A stretch of 64,000 bases of DNA from an uncultured Prevotella sp. (GTDB taxonomy: Bacteria > Bacteroidota > Bacteroidia > Bacteroidales > Bacteroidaceae), in assembly GCA_900557405.1 (NCBI GenBank), contig USSF01000001.1, forward strand, positions 15,428-79,427, written 5' to 3'. Made by a program: the position numbers and the translations under genes. Below, piece by piece: positions 25,980 through 36,383 of this stretch. The notes beneath the pieces were generated by a model. The model saw only the letters and a list, made by a program, of their open reading frames with translations, was not told the DNA's origin and did not search any database. Positions within the stretch are counted from its first letter, which is position 1. Every line of letters begins with the position of its first letter.

Positions 25980-26996
25980 CTACTCCTTTATCTTCTGCAT
26001 AATCTGCTCCTCAAGCTCTTCGCAGAGTTCCGGGTTGTCGCGAAGCAGGGCTTTGCTGGCGTCGCGGCCCTGTGCCAGACGGCTGCCGTTGTATGAGAAC
26101 CATGAGCCGCTCTTCTGGATGATGCCGTATTCCACGCCGAGGTCGAGGATTTCGCCCACTTTTGATATTCCTTCGCCGAACATGATTTCGAATTCTGCCT
26201 TGCGGAATGGAGGTGCCACCTTGTTCTTCACCACCTTCACGCGGGTCATGTTTCCGATGACCTGGTCGCCGTCCTTGATTGCCGTCACACGACGGATGTC
26301 GAGGCGTACGCTGGCATAGAACTTCAGGGCGTTACCGCCGGTGGTGGTTTCCGGATTGCCGAACATCACACCGATTTTCTCTCTCAGCTGGTTGATGAAG
26401 ATGCAGGTGGTGTTCGTCTTGCTGATTGTAGAGGTGAGCTTGCGGAGCGCCTGGCTCATCAGTCGTGCCTGCAGACCCACGTTGTTGTCGCCCATGTCTC
26501 CCTCGATTTCCTTCTTTGGCGTGAGGGCTGCCACGGAGTCAACCACGAGGATGTCGATTGCCGAAGAACGGATGAGCTGGTCGGCAATCTCAAGAGCCTG
26601 CTCGCCGTTGTCCGGCTGCGAAATCCACAGGTTGTCGATGTCCACGCCGAGCTTCTCGGCATAGAAGCGGTCGAAGGCGTGTTCCGCATCGATGAATGCC
26701 GCTATGCCTCCAGCTTTCTGACATTCGGCGATGGCGTGGATGGCGAGTGTCGTCTTTCCGCTGCTCTCCGGTCCGTAAATCTCTATGATTCTTCCCTTCG
26801 GGTATCCGCCCACGCCGAGTGCGGCGTTCAGCGCGATACTTCCCGTGGGTATCACTTCCACGTTTTCAATCTTCTCGTCGCCGAGCTTCATTATCGACCC
26901 CTTTCCGAAGTCTTTCTCTATCTTGGCCATGGCTGCCTGCAGGGCTTTCAGCTTTCCCTCCTGTGCCGCCGCCATGTTCTCGTCTGTCTTTGCCAT
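25980..26996 (-). CDS. recA: Recombinase A
   Basis: DNA-strand exchange ATPase of 338 residues and co-protease for SOS repressors where present. The Walker A box is GPESSGKTT (residues 75-83). Other signatures are [41 protein letters not shown]-type Walker B, loop 2 with [29 protein letters not shown]. The C-terminus is acidic, as usual. It appears monocistronic. A -7 box lies at 27080 and a short palindrome sits at the expected start of transcription. No lexA or recX is in the window. Confidence 0.98.
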   Translation of the reverse strand: MAKTDENMAAAQEGKLKALQAAMAKIEKDFGKGSIMKLGDEKIENVEVIPTGSIALNAALGVGGYPKGRIIEIYGPESSGKTTLAIHAIAECQKAGGIAAFIDAEHAFDRFYAEKLGVDIDNLWISQPDNGEQALEIADQLIRSSAIDILVVDSVAALTPKKEIEGDMGDNNVGLQARLMSQALRKLTSTISKTNTTCIFINQLREKIGVMFGNPETTTGGNALKFYASVRLDIRRVTAIKDGDQVIGNMTRVKVVKNKVAPPFRKAEFEIMFGEGISKVGEILDLGVEYGIIQKSGSWFSYNGSRLAQGRDASKALLRDNPELCEELEEQIMQKIKE

Positions 26997-27057
26997 ATTT
27001 ACCTTATATTATATATATATGTATGTTTTGTTTATATTCTGTTTTCTGCGGGTAATG

Positions 27058-27075
27058 CGTAAACAGAGGTTTACG
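27058..27075 (-). promoter_or_regulatory. Palindrome at the predicted recA transcription start
   Basis: CGTAAAC and GTTTACG form a perfect 7-bp inverted repeat with a 4-nt spacer. It lies 5-22 bp downstream of the -7 box, where a repressor would block initiation or an RNA hairpin would form at the 5' end. No regulator is known from this window. Confidence 0.5.
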
Positions 27076-27079
27076 TTAT

Positions 27080-27088
27080 GCAAATATA
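27080..27088 (-). promoter_or_regulatory. -7 box of recA
   Basis: Minus-strand TATATTTGC fits TAnnTTTG, placing the start near 27074 and a leader of about 78 nt. No -33 TTTG is seen at 19 bp. Confidence 0.5.
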
Positions 27089-27151
27089 CAACTTTTATTT
27101 TAGCTTATGCATAAAACCAGTCCTTAAAAGTGTGATAAAACTACAAAAATC

Positions 27152-28624
27152 TTATTTCATCTCCACTGCGTTGCCGATACATCCGTTCGGCATCTGTATG
27201 TGTACGAGATTGCAGATGGTGGGAGCGATGTCGGTGATGTAGGTAGGATGGTTTGTCTTGCCGTGTTTCACTCCCCATCCCATCATCAGGAACGGTATGT
27301 GTGCGTCATACGGGTTCCATACGCCGTGGGTGGTTCCGCCGTCCACCTTGTCGCCATATACTTCATACCATCCTGGCTTCACGATGAGTTGGATGTCGCC
27401 GTTGCGCTGGCGGCAGTAGCCGTTTATCATCTTCTCCTTGATGTATGATGGGACGGTGGCAGTGGCTGCCTTGTCCATGTCCACGGCGTAGGCGATGTAT
27501 TCCTTGGTCTGGAAATAGTCCGTCACGTCTGCCTTCACCTTGTCGAGTTCGAGTCCGGCGTTGCTGATTGCGTCGTGGTTAAGCACCACGCAGTATGACA
27601 TGATTGCGCTGGCGAGGTCGGCTGTCACGCTGTATTTGGTCTTCAGATAGTCGTTGAGCGCTGTCAGTTCCTTTCTGTAGAAGAACGGGCCGGATGGTAT
27701 TCCGTGTTCCTGGTTCATCAGGATATTGTTGGCGGCACCATGGTCGGCAGCGAGGAACACGAGGTATTCGCCCTTGCCGATGGTCTGGTCGAGATAGCTG
27801 AAGAAATCGGCGAGTCGCCTGTCGAGGTCCACGAACTGCGTCTGTATGATTTGGTTGTGTGTGCCGTATTTGTGTCCAATCTTGTCGGTGGACGAGAAGC
27901 TGATGCATATCATGTCGGTCTCGCCCTGCTGTCCGAGCTTCTCGTTTGTGATGGCGTTCTTTGCCATTTCTATTGTCACTTCGTTGCCTGCGGGCGAATA
28001 GCTGATCTGGTCGCTGGTATATTTGCTCACGGTCTTGTTGTATTTCTCCACCCACGCCGGCAGCTGCTTCATGTAGTAGGTGCTCGAAACGAAGCGGCTC
28101 TGGTCGCTGTCAATCCAGTAGGCGGCATCGGCGGCATGTCCTGCCGGAAGGATTGCGGCACGGTCCTTGATGGATATGCCAATCACGCGCGACTTGAAGT
28201 CGGTGGCCACCTTCAGCTCGTCGCCGATGGTGGTGGTGAGGAGGTTGCGCGGCGACATCTGTCCGGACTTGCTTTTCGTGCCCACGCCCTGCACGGAGTT
28301 GTCGGCAGTGCAGTAGGTCTTCTTCCCGTCAAGCAGGAAGTTGTTTGCCTGGATGCCGTGGATTGACGGCACGGAGCCTGTATATACGGATGTATGGCCT
28401 ACGGCCGTGATTGCCGGGATATAGTTTATCATTGTGTTCTCGCAATCGAAGCCTTCGTTCATCATGCGCTTGAAGCCACCGTCGCCATAGAGGTTGTAAT
28501 AGCGGTGGAGGTAGTCCCAGCGCATCTGGTCTACCATGATGCCTACGATGAGTTTCGGTCGGTCTTGGGCGTATGTTGCCAAAGCCGCAAGGAATAGAAT
28601 TGCTGATAGTAAAAGTTTCTTCAT
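27152..28624 (-). CDS. PafA-like secreted alkaline phosphatase (type I phosphodiesterase fold)
   Basis: Exported metallo-phosphatase of 490 residues with signal peptide MKKLLLSAILFLAALATYA. It matches the PafA group of Bacteroidota alkaline phosphatases: metal ligand Asp32 in GIMVDQMRWDY, nucleophile Thr73 in PAITAVGHTSVYTG, Asn94/95 in GIQANNF, and the Lys153/Arg155 pair in SIKDRAAILPAGH that marks phosphate-monoesterase PafA. Further metal ligands are in FLAADHGAANN. These enzymes release phosphate from many organic monoesters in the periplasm, often independently of phosphate supply. It lies 136 bp from sprA and 155 bp from recA on the same strand. No PhoB-like site was identified. Confidence 0.88.
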   Translation of the reverse strand: MKKLLLSAILFLAALATYAQDRPKLIVGIMVDQMRWDYLHRYYNLYGDGGFKRMMNEGFDCENTMINYIPAITAVGHTSVYTGSVPSIHGIQANNFLLDGKKTYCTADNSVQGVGTKSKSGQMSPRNLLTTTIGDELKVATDFKSRVIGISIKDRAAILPAGHAADAAYWIDSDQSRFVSSTYYMKQLPAWVEKYNKTVSKYTSDQISYSPAGNEVTIEMAKNAITNEKLGQQGETDMICISFSSTDKIGHKYGTHNQIIQTQFVDLDRRLADFFSYLDQTIGKGEYLVFLAADHGAANNILMNQEHGIPSGPFFYRKELTALNDYLKTKYSVTADLASAIMSYCVVLNHDAISNAGLELDKVKADVTDYFQTKEYIAYAVDMDKAATATVPSYIKEKMINGYCRQRNGDIQLIVKPGWYEVYGDKVDGGTTHGVWNPYDAHIPFLMMGWGVKHGKTNHPTYITDIAPTICNLVHIQMPNGCIGNAVEMK

Positions 28625-28676
28625 GATGATGAATGGTATTTAGTTATTATTGTTTGCTGGTGGGGTGGGGATTACA

Positions 28677-28753
28677 GGACTTCCCTGATACCTTGGACTT
28701 CCCGGACTTTTCGGAGTTGTCCGAGAGAGGTCCGGGATGTCTTGGTTATCCGA
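28677..28753. repeat. 9-bp-period degenerate repeat after sprA
   Basis: GGA or a close variant recurs at 28677, 28686, 28695, 28704, 28713 and 28722, then continues out of register to about 28753. The same 9-bp YYGGR-type period is found at 54963-55043 and in a coding region near 55681-55770. An 8-bp stem TCCCGGAC/GTCCGGGA (28700-28707 with 28730-28737) lies within it and could serve as a weak terminator for sprA. Confidence 0.65.
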
Positions 28754-28760
28754 TGATTCC

Positions 28761-31700
28761 CTATCTTGTCAGCGAGAACTTCAGACTCAGTCCGAAGTCC
28801 TGCGTAGTGGTCGGGTAGCTGCTGCTTGAAAGCAGCGGAGTGTTCGTCTGGCGGTCGTAATAGAAGCTCATGGTGAGGAGTCTCGACAGAGTATAGTCTG
28901 CTGCAAACGAGAGCTTGAATGCCGAGTTGCCGCTGCTTGCCGAACTTGTCATCGACGCAATGTCGCGGCATATCGCCGCTTGCTTGCGGAATGACAGGTC
29001 GAGGCGCAGGTTGAGGTCGGTGTTGAAGCCGCTGCGGTTGTTGCGGCTGTTGTTATTGTTCTTCGCATTGTCGGCATCCTTGCCCTTGTTCCTGGAATTC
29101 TTCACCTTGCGCGACTTGTTGCCATTGCCGAGAAGTCCGAAGAAGTCGAAGTTGTTCACCTTGTATCCCATACCGATCACCCAGTCGTTGCTTGACGACT
29201 CGTTGAGCTGCACGCTCGTCATGCTGAGGCTCAATACGCGTGTCTGACGGTATTCCACCTTCGCCGTGAGATTGTTGTTGAACGTCATGTCCACACCGAG
29301 CAATGGCGAGAACGACTCGTTGATGCTCACCGTGGATACGTTGAACATGCTGCTTGGCGTAGGATTGCCCGTCGTGGCGTCGGTGATGAATCCCAGTCCG
29401 TTCATATACTCCTGGAATGTGCTGAACGAGCTGTATGAGCCCACGGCATACACGCTCTTGTATCCGTGGTTGATGTTGAAGCTCTTGAACACGTCGCGGA
29501 ACCATGGCAGCTTGCCCAGTCCGCTGTATCTCACTGTCCAGTTTGGCAGCATCTTCGCCAGTGCGGGGAAGAGCGAGAGGGAGTTGCCGCCCATGCTCGT
29601 ATATGTGGAGAGGAACGCCGGAACCATAACGTCGGCGCTGTATTTGCTCACAGTTCCGTTCTCGGCGTTGAATTCCTTTCCTGCGAGGATGGAGCCTGCC
29701 GGATATGTGGCGCCGGCATACTGGCTCTCCACTCTCTGGCGGAAGCCTTCGAGCGAGTTGCAGAATTTCTCGAACGATGCCGAATGGTATCCGTTGTTGG
29801 CGTCGCCGGTGCTTTCGAATGCGGAGCCGAGGCTGATAGTCGTCATCGTGAACGTGCCGCTCTGCGTCGTAGGCATTCCCTGATACATATACTGCACGCT
29901 CTTTGCCGTGGTCATCGTACGGCTTGCGTTGAGGTCAATCTTCAGTTCCCTTACCGGTTCCAGTGTCATGCGCAGCTGCAGGTCTTCGGTCTTGCTCGAT
30001 GTGGCAGGCGTCGCCACACTGTCGGCCATGAGCAGCCAACCGCGTTCCGCACTCTTCTTCACGTATGAATCGTCCACGAAACCGAAAGCGAAGCCAAGTC
30101 CTGGAGCCATGATGCCGCTGTTGCGCTGGCCGAACACGTCGCCCACCTCTGGCATGAATCCAGGCAATGAGAGTCCGTACTGGTTGCGGTATGAGAGGTT
30201 CACGTTGCGTACCATCATCAGTCCGCGCGCCACCACCTGCATTGTCTTGTACCATGTCTGGTTGTCGAGCGGCTCCTTGGCGGTCACGGCGAGCTTTATC
30301 TTTGTTGCGGTGTCCACCTTGGAGATGATCTTTATCTTGTTGTTGTCCACCTTGCGGAACTTCAGGTTGAACATCTTGCCGTCGGCGGTCTTTGCCGTGA
30401 CGATGAGTCGCTTGCTGTTCTTGCCGTGGCTGATTGTCAGCGTTGTGTCGGGCATGAGGGTTATCTCCTTTTCGAAGGCCTTCTTGTTCTTCGGCAGCTT
30501 CTTCTCCTCACCCTTGGCGGAGCTCTTGCCCCTCAATGACATTGCCGACAGATTCCTTTTCGGCGTAACTGATATGCGCTTGTTGAACCTCTCGTTGGTC
30601 TTCTTCAGGAACGGGATGTGGTTGTAGAGCTTTTCCAGATTCAGCGCACCGTTGATGTTCAGCGTGCGGTTGTTGGCAATCACGTTTCCGAGCGACTGTC
30701 CGTCTTCCTGCGTCGTACCACGCGTCCAGTTGTATGTGGCGTTGTAGTTGGCGTCGGCGTTTATCCAGTCGAATATCGGGATGAGGTTGAGCGGAGCCTG
30801 ATAGGATGCCGTGAAGTTCTGGTTGTAGTCGAGCGGACGGCCGAAGTGCTTGATGCTTGTCCAAACAGAGTCCTTCCATGCCGTGTACTGGTCCGGATAG
30901 CGGCTCTTGTCCACCGGCGTGTATGGTTCCTCGATTTCGGCATGGGTGGCGCTGTTGAAGTTCATGTGGAGGTTCTTCGTCAGGTCCCAACGGATGGAGA
31001 ACTCACGGTTCCAGAGGAACTGCTCGCTGAATGTGAGCGGCAGTTCAGAGTTTTCTGTGCTCTCCATGTCGCGCTCCTGCAGTTCGTAGTAGTTGCGCGT
31101 CATCTCCGTGTTGAACGAGAGGTTCTGCGGCAGCCAGTTCAGACCGAAGCGCTTCAGGATGTCATACCATTTGCTCTTGCTCTTTATCTTCTTGAATGGT
31201 TCGAACGGCTTGTATACCGGCGTGTAGCTGTAGTTCATCGAACCGCGCCAGTTGTCCTCGTTCTCGTATACCGTGGTCTCGCCGCTTGTGTGGCGATGGC
31301 TGTGGCTGTAGCTGAACGAGAAGTTAGCCGGATCGTAAGGCATCGGATGCTTCTTCGTGGCTATGCCCACCTTCATGTTCGAGAGAGAGAAGTTCGTGCT
31401 CGTCGTCTTCGTCACGGCGATGCTCTCTATGGAGTCGCGCTCGTGGCTCTCCATTGCGTCGAGGGCGTCGTCGAGCTTCATGTCCGTGTCGAGCGGGTTG
31501 TATTTCGGACGTGTCTCCTCCTTTGTCACCGAGTAGTAGAGAGGGATAGACACCTTCGCCTTGTCGGGGAAGAACTTGCCGAGCTCGAAGTTCGTCGTCA
31601 CGCTATACGTCTTGTATGTATCCTGTGCACGCTGTGCCACTCCGTCTTCCAGTCCGCCGAATCCCTCCGACACGTACTTGCCGGTGACGTTGACGCTGCC

Positions 31701-34700
31701 CACGTCTGACAGCTGCATGTTCAGGTTGCCCTGTGCAGCCCAGCCGCCGGAGTTGTTGTATTCCTTCAGTCGGAGCTCGTTCACCCATATCTCGCCCGAC
31801 TTCTGGTCGGACGCAAGGTTGCGCACACCGATAATCATCGTCCTCACCTCTCCGAGTGTAGGGTTACCCACGATGCTCACCTTGTTGTTCGGATGCTCTT
31901 CGTCGTATGCCGTATACGGATAGCTGTATGAAGCCTGTCCGATACTCTTCGCCTTGTTGCGCTCCTTCTTGAGCGTGGTGAATACGCTCAGCGGAATGTC
32001 GAGCATGTTCTCCTCCGGCCAGACGAGTTTGCAGTCGGCACCCGAATACCTGTCGTAGTGTCCCGGAGCCGTGAGCTTCAGCGGAATCTCGTATTCATAA
32101 TAGTTGCTCTTGTAGTCGGAGCCCAGGCGTACGAAGAGTGCAAGCTGGTTGTCCTGCAGGTTCGTGGAGTTCTGTTCGAAGGCGTTTGCGTGGACGAACA
32201 TCTGCATGCGCCTGTATTGGCGCAGGTCGAGGTTCGTGTTCTTGTATACAGCCTTTGCCTCACCGTTTGAGAGGTTCGTCACCTGTATGTCGAGTGCCTG
32301 CTCGTTTGCCTCGGTGAGCTGCGGCTGCGTAGGGTCCTGCTCACGGCGTATGCCTGGAGGCAGAACGTAGTTCACCGGCACACGGTCGTTGTTCTCCTCG
32401 ATGTTCACGGCGCTCACTGCCATCTTGCCCGATTCGCTTCCTGTGGATAGCGACTGCTGGTAGATGCGCCATTCGCCGCGCACGAGGTCGAGGTTTCCGA
32501 ATCGCATTACGATAGGCTTCTGGAAGTTTGTGAGGAACATTCTCATGAAGCGGATGGAGGTGAAGTCGGTGATTCCGCCCACGCGGCGCTCATAGTCGTC
32601 CACAGGGATTCGGAACTGATACCAAGTCACGGTCTCCGTCGTATCGTTGCGGAGCTTCACGCTGCTCTCGCGCTTGTCCACGATGTAGTTCTGGCCCACC
32701 ACGAGGTCCTGCGGACGGATGCTCAGATGATACTGGTAATACTTTTCGTATTCGTTGAGCGTGTAGTCCTGGTTGATGTCCTCCACGTCGGGCGTCGTCT
32801 TGTATGATGTGTCGTAGCTCTCGTTCCTCGAATCGCTGTCGGGCGAGTTGCCCTGCGGATTGTTTATCCTCTTGTAGCGCTGCAGGATAGGTGTGCGCGC
32901 CGCGTCGTAGTCGGATCCGCGGAAGTAGTGGTAGTTGTCGTTGGCGGGGTCAGCCATGATGGAGTCGAGGGCGGCTCCCGTCACTCTGCTCTGCACGTTG
33001 TTGAGGAATTCCTGGTATGACCCGAAGGCTTTCTCCTCCTCGTCGGTCAGTCCGTTGAATCCCACGTCCTGCTTTGCCCTTGCACCGGATGATGTGGCGA
33101 AGGCGTATGTCACGGTGGACTGGTTCGGAATCTTTCCCCACTGCGTTGTGGTGAAGCTGCTCGAACCGTCTACCGGCATTCCGCTCTCGTAGAATTTCTT
33201 TCCGTCGCGCAATACGTCCTCGCTAACCTCTCCCAGGTTTATGTAGAAGTCGCCGCCATACTGTGCCGCGTCGGTCTGCTTGTTGGTGTAGATGAACGGG
33301 TCGAGCATCCAGAACTCGATGTATTCTATGTTTGCCGTCTCGAAGTCGTTGGTGTCGAGTCGCCTCATCATTCCTCCCCAGTTGCGCTGTGGGGTGGGGA
33401 GCGTACCGTTGCTGTTCAGGTTCGGGTTGAAGTTGTATGGTCCGCGCTCCGACGGATAGAAGGCGAGGTTGAGTATAGGCAGTGTTGCCGTTGCCCCGTT
33501 GTAGCTGCTCTGGTCGCGGTTGGGGAAGAGCTCTCTTACGTAAACCTCCCTGACGTAATGGTTAGAGAGCTGGTGCAGGTCGCTCTTGATGTGCGACGGC
33601 GTGAGCGAACTGCTCCTTCTTGTGAAGAGCGGGTCGATGTTATACCATGCCAGCAGGGCGCGCTCGTAGCCGCTCTGCAGGGTTGTCTTGTCGTTGTAGT
33701 TGGGGAACATCGTAGGCACGCTTGATATTATCCATGCTGACGGCGAACTTACGTCGATGGCGTTCTTCGTGTTCTCGAAGTCGTCGAGGTATGACGCCTT
33801 GTCCTGCGTCCCGCTTGCCTGTCCGGCGATGAGTTGTGCAAACTCTCCGGTAAAGGAAATCTGCGACGGCTGCGTGCAGTGGAGGAACGGAATCTTGTCG
33901 AGCAGGTTGGTGAGCCATTGGCTCTCCTTCTTCCAGTTCACGTTGAGTCCCCACAAGGTGTTGTTGAGCGGTTCGGAACCCATTGCCACCTTTGTGGTGA
34001 GCGACTGTTCCGACAGATGCTGGAACGTACCGCTGAGCTGGAAGTTCTTCGAGAAGTCATACTCCCAGTTGAGTCCCACCATCGTCTTGCGCTGTTGTGC
34101 ATAGTCGGTGTTGCTTTCGAGCGATACGTTCACCGCTGTTCCTGCGTCGAGTATGCTCTGGTTGAGGATCGTCACCTCGCCTGCCGAATAGTCCACGCTG
34201 TAGTCAGACCCCTCCTGCAGCGTCACTCCGCCGGCGGTGACCACCACGGAGCCTTGCGGCACGTTGTATGCACCGAGCGAAATCACGTTTGCCGACGTGC
34301 CGCGATACTGTCCCGTCAGTCGGAACTTGTCCTTCTCGGCTATCTGCTTCGCAATCGTCTTGGTGGAGTCGTAAAGTTCGGTGTAGCTGTATTTTGCCGC
34401 CTTGTCGGGCGATACGCCCTTTGCAATCAGGGCATTGTAGAGATATTCTCCGAACGGCTCAGCCTCGGGGAAGAACACGCGTCCGTTGCTCACGGTGTAT
34501 CCCTCCACGTAGTCGAAGTATCCGTTGCTGTGCGGCTTGTTGTTATTGTCCAGACGGTCGGCTCCCAGGAGCTTAATCATCGTCATGTCCTTCACCTGCT
34601 GTTCGGGAATGTAAGAGAGGTACACGCCGGTGGTGTCGCTCTGGTATTTCACGTCGAGGCGGAACTTGTCCTTCTCCACCGATGATGCGAGATAATACAC

Positions 34701-36380
34701 GTTCTTCATCATCAGGTCCCAGTTGCCCTGCGTCGGGTTGTTGCTGGTGTTCTTCAGGGATTTCACGAAGAGAGCCTTCGTCACGTCCTGTATGTCAGAT
34801 GCGAACTCACCCACCTGGTAAGTCTGTCCGCCCGAAGTGTATTCGTATGCTATGGCGAGCACCTGGTCGGTCTGCAGGGTGCTCTTCAGCGAGATGTATC
34901 CCAGCGCCTGGTTTACGGTGTATTCGGATGAATTGAGCAGACGGGCGCTCTGCAGCTTCTCGTAGTCGGCGCCTCCGGCAAAACCGGGGATTCCGTCGAG
35001 CACGGTGCTCGTCTGGTCTATGTCGCGCGCTGCGCTGTATGAGCTTACCATCGAGGAGTACTCGCTGTTGGCATTGTTTGACGGTACAGCGCTTCCCGTG
35101 AGCCCCCACATCGGGTTGCTCACCTTCAGGTTCTCTCCCAAGTCGGTCAGCGCCACGATGTTACGCGTGTTGGTTGTCGTTCCCTGCTTGTTCGTCACCC
35201 ACACCTCCACGCGGTTGATTGTGATGCCCGTGGTGAGGTTCGGCAGCGTCTTCATCGCCGCATCGTATTTGTTGCGGAAGTATTGCGAGAGGAAGAAGTG
35301 GCGGTTGTCCTCGTAGTCGCTGGCGTCTATCTCGAAAGGCGTGAGCTGCACGCCTCCTTTCGACGAAACGCTCTTGCTGGATGATTTCTTCTGTGACACC
35401 ACAGTCTGCAGCTTGAGCTTGCCGAACTGCATGTCCGTCCTTATACCAAACAGTGCCGAAGCACCCTTCACGAGCGATGAGTTGCTCGGGAACGACACGT
35501 TTCCTGCCTCCACGAGCTTGATTATCTCGTCCTCCTTGCCTTCGTATTTCAGCTTCAGGTTCTGCTGGTCGAAGTCGAAGGTGGCGTCGGTGTTGTAGTT
35601 CAGGTTCATGTTCACCTTGTCGCCCACCTTACCGTTCACGTTGAGGTTTATCTTCTCGTCGAAGTTCATCATCGTGGTCTTGCGGTTTCTGATCGGCAGC
35701 GACGGGTTGTCTATCTCCTTCATCGTGGCTCCGAGCTTCAGCTCAGCCGTTCCCTGCGTCTTTATCCTCACTCCGCCTGGGCCGAAGATCTTCTCCGCCG
35801 GACCCAGGTCGAAGTGCATGTCGGAGAAAGAGAACTTCTCCTTTCCCTTCTCCTTCACAATCTCGTCGTTCTTGTTGCGGAAGAAAGCGTTCATCTCCTG
35901 CCTCTCGCTCCATTTCTTGTATTCTGCCGGAGTCATCATCAGCGGCGTGGAGAGATAGCCTCCGCCCAGTCTGGAACCGAGGAAATAGCGGTTCAGCGTG
36001 TCGTTGTATACCACCTCCTGCTTGATGTTGTCGGGCATGGAGAGGTCGGCGGTGCGCTTCCTTGCATCGTCGGCAGTGATTGGCACGGTGCGCTGCACCT
36101 TCCATCTGGGGTGTAGCAGCGAGTCGGGTATGGAGTCGTCTTCGATGACGAGTGCGGAGAGTCCTGTCGGCGCCGTCTTTGCAGTGTCTGCTCCAGCAGC
36201 CTTGCCTCTGTCCCTGTCCCTGTTGCGCTTCCCCGCCTGCCTGTCGTCGGTGCCCGTCCTCTGCCTGCGCACGGAGAGCCGTGTGCGGTCGTCCTGCAGT
36301 TGGGGCAGCACGTTGAAGGCGAGCACGTTGATGCTCACGAGCGCTATGATGGATATCGTCAGTTTCTTTAAATTCTTCAT
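28761..36380 (-). CDS. sprA: Type IX secretion system outer-membrane translocon SprA/Sov
   Basis: Giant outer-membrane beta-barrel protein of 2539 residues (P. gingivalis Sov is about 2500). It forms the protein-conducting pore of the T9SS. It opens with a signal-anchor-like hydrophobic stretch (SIIALVSINVLAFNVLP), then a basic low-complexity segment (residues 35-60). Repeated SprA_N modules follow, each with beta strands of the LNVNGKVGDKVNMNLNYNT kind and a TPFEIDASDYEDNRHFF region. It ends in a strand with a terminal aromatic pattern (DFGLSLKFSLTR), as in barrels. It follows ruvA after 3 bp, a pairing conserved in Bacteroidota. The intact frame across 7.6 kb argues for a functional system. 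PorV, PorU and the PorKLMN core are not in this window. Confidence 0.97.
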   Translation of the reverse strand: MKNLKKLTISIIALVSINVLAFNVLPQLQDDRTRLSVRRQRTGTDDRQAGKRNRDRDRGKAAGADTAKTAPTGLSALVIEDDSIPDSLLHPRWKVQRTVPITADDARKRTADLSMPDNIKQEVVYNDTLNRYFLGSRLGGGYLSTPLMMTPAEYKKWSERQEMNAFFRNKNDEIVKEKGKEKFSFSDMHFDLGPAEKIFGPGGVRIKTQGTAELKLGATMKEIDNPSLPIRNRKTTMMNFDEKINLNVNGKVGDKVNMNLNYNTDATFDFDQQNLKLKYEGKEDEIIKLVEAGNVSFPSNSSLVKGASALFGIRTDMQFGKLKLQTVVSQKKSSSKSVSSKGGVQLTPFEIDASDYEDNRHFFLSQYFRNKYDAAMKTLPNLTTGITINRVEVWVTNKQGTTTNTRNIVALTDLGENLKVSNPMWGLTGSAVPSNNANSEYSSMVSSYSAARDIDQTSTVLDGIPGFAGGADYEKLQSARLLNSSEYTVNQALGYISLKSTLQTDQVLAIAYEYTSGGQTYQVGEFASDIQDVTKALFVKSLKNTSNNPTQGNWDLMMKNVYYLASSVEKDKFRLDVKYQSDTTGVYLSYIPEQQVKDMTMIKLLGADRLDNNNKPHSNGYFDYVEGYTVSNGRVFFPEAEPFGEYLYNALIAKGVSPDKAAKYSYTELYDSTKTIAKQIAEKDKFRLTGQYRGTSANVISLGAYNVPQGSVVVTAGGVTLQEGSDYSVDYSAGEVTILNQSILDAGTAVNVSLESNTDYAQQRKTMVGLNWEYDFSKNFQLSGTFQHLSEQSLTTKVAMGSEPLNNTLWGLNVNWKKESQWLTNLLDKIPFLHCTQPSQISFTGEFAQLIAGQASGTQDKASYLDDFENTKNAIDVSSPSAWIISSVPTMFPNYNDKTTLQSGYERALLAWYNIDPLFTRRSSSLTPSHIKSDLHQLSNHYVREVYVRELFPNRDQSSYNGATATLPILNLAFYPSERGPYNFNPNLNSNGTLPTPQRNWGGMMRRLDTNDFETANIEYIEFWMLDPFIYTNKQTDAAQYGGDFYINLGEVSEDVLRDGKKFYESGMPVDGSSSFTTTQWGKIPNQSTVTYAFATSSGARAKQDVGFNGLTDEEEKAFGSYQEFLNNVQSRVTGAALDSIMADPANDNYHYFRGSDYDAARTPILQRYKRINNPQGNSPDSDSRNESYDTSYKTTPDVEDINQDYTLNEYEKYYQYHLSIRPQDLVVGQNYIVDKRESSVKLRNDTTETVTWYQFRIPVDDYERRVGGITDFTSIRFMRMFLTNFQKPIVMRFGNLDLVRGEWRIYQQSLSTGSESGKMAVSAVNIEENNDRVPVNYVLPPGIRREQDPTQPQLTEANEQALDIQVTNLSNGEAKAVYKNTNLDLRQYRRMQMFVHANAFEQNSTNLQDNQLALFVRLGSDYKSNYYEYEIPLKLTAPGHYDRYSGADCKLVWPEENMLDIPLSVFTTLKKERNKAKSIGQASYSYPYTAYDEEHPNNKVSIVGNPTLGEVRTMIIGVRNLASDQKSGEIWVNELRLKEYNNSGGWAAQGNLNMQLSDVGSVNVTGKYVSEGFGGLEDGVAQRAQDTYKTYSVTTNFELGKFFPDKAKVSIPLYYSVTKEETRPKYNPLDTDMKLDDALDAMESHERDSIESIAVTKTTSTNFSLSNMKVGIATKKHPMPYDPANFSFSYSHSHRHTSGETTVYENEDNWRGSMNYSYTPVYKPFEPFKKIKSKSKWYDILKRFGLNWLPQNLSFNTEMTRNYYELQERDMESTENSELPLTFSEQFLWNREFSIRWDLTKNLHMNFNSATHAEIEEPYTPVDKSRYPDQYTAWKDSVWTSIKHFGRPLDYNQNFTASYQAPLNLIPIFDWINADANYNATYNWTRGTTQEDGQSLGNVIANNRTLNINGALNLEKLYNHIPFLKKTNERFNKRISVTPKRNLSAMSLRGKSSAKGEEKKLPKNKKAFEKEITLMPDTTLTISHGKNSKRLIVTAKTADGKMFNLKFRKVDNNKIKIISKVDTATKIKLAVTAKEPLDNQTWYKTMQVVARGLMMVRNVNLSYRNQYGLSLPGFMPEVGDVFGQRNSGIMAPGLGFAFGFVDDSYVKKSAERGWLLMADSVATPATSSKTEDLQLRMTLEPVRELKIDLNASRTMTTAKSVQYMYQGMPTTQSGTFTMTTISLGSAFESTGDANNGYHSASFEKFCNSLEGFRQRVESQYAGATYPAGSILAGKEFNAENGTVSKYSADVMVPAFLSTYTSMGGNSLSLFPALAKMLPNWTVRYSGLGKLPWFRDVFKSFNINHGYKSVYAVGSYSSFSTFQEYMNGLGFITDATTGNPTPSSMFNVSTVSINESFSPLLGVDMTFNNNLTAKVEYRQTRVLSLSMTSVQLNESSSNDWVIGMGYKVNNFDFFGLLGNGNKSRKVKNSRNKGKDADNAKNNNNSRNNRSGFNTDLNLRLDLSFRKQAAICRDIASMTSSASSGNSAFKLSFAADYTLSRLLTMSFYYDRQTNTPLLSSSSYPTTTQDFGLSLKFSLTR

Positions 36381-36383
36381 CTA

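Noticed and set aside
30618-31709. 363-codon open frame antisense to sprA
   Set aside because: It lies wholly inside sprA, has Val/Leu/Arg/His-rich shadow composition and no start context or domain.
28761-36380. Possible frameshift or fusion in the very long sprA frame
   Set aside because: The single intact frame of 2539 codons agrees with the normal size of SprA/Sov.
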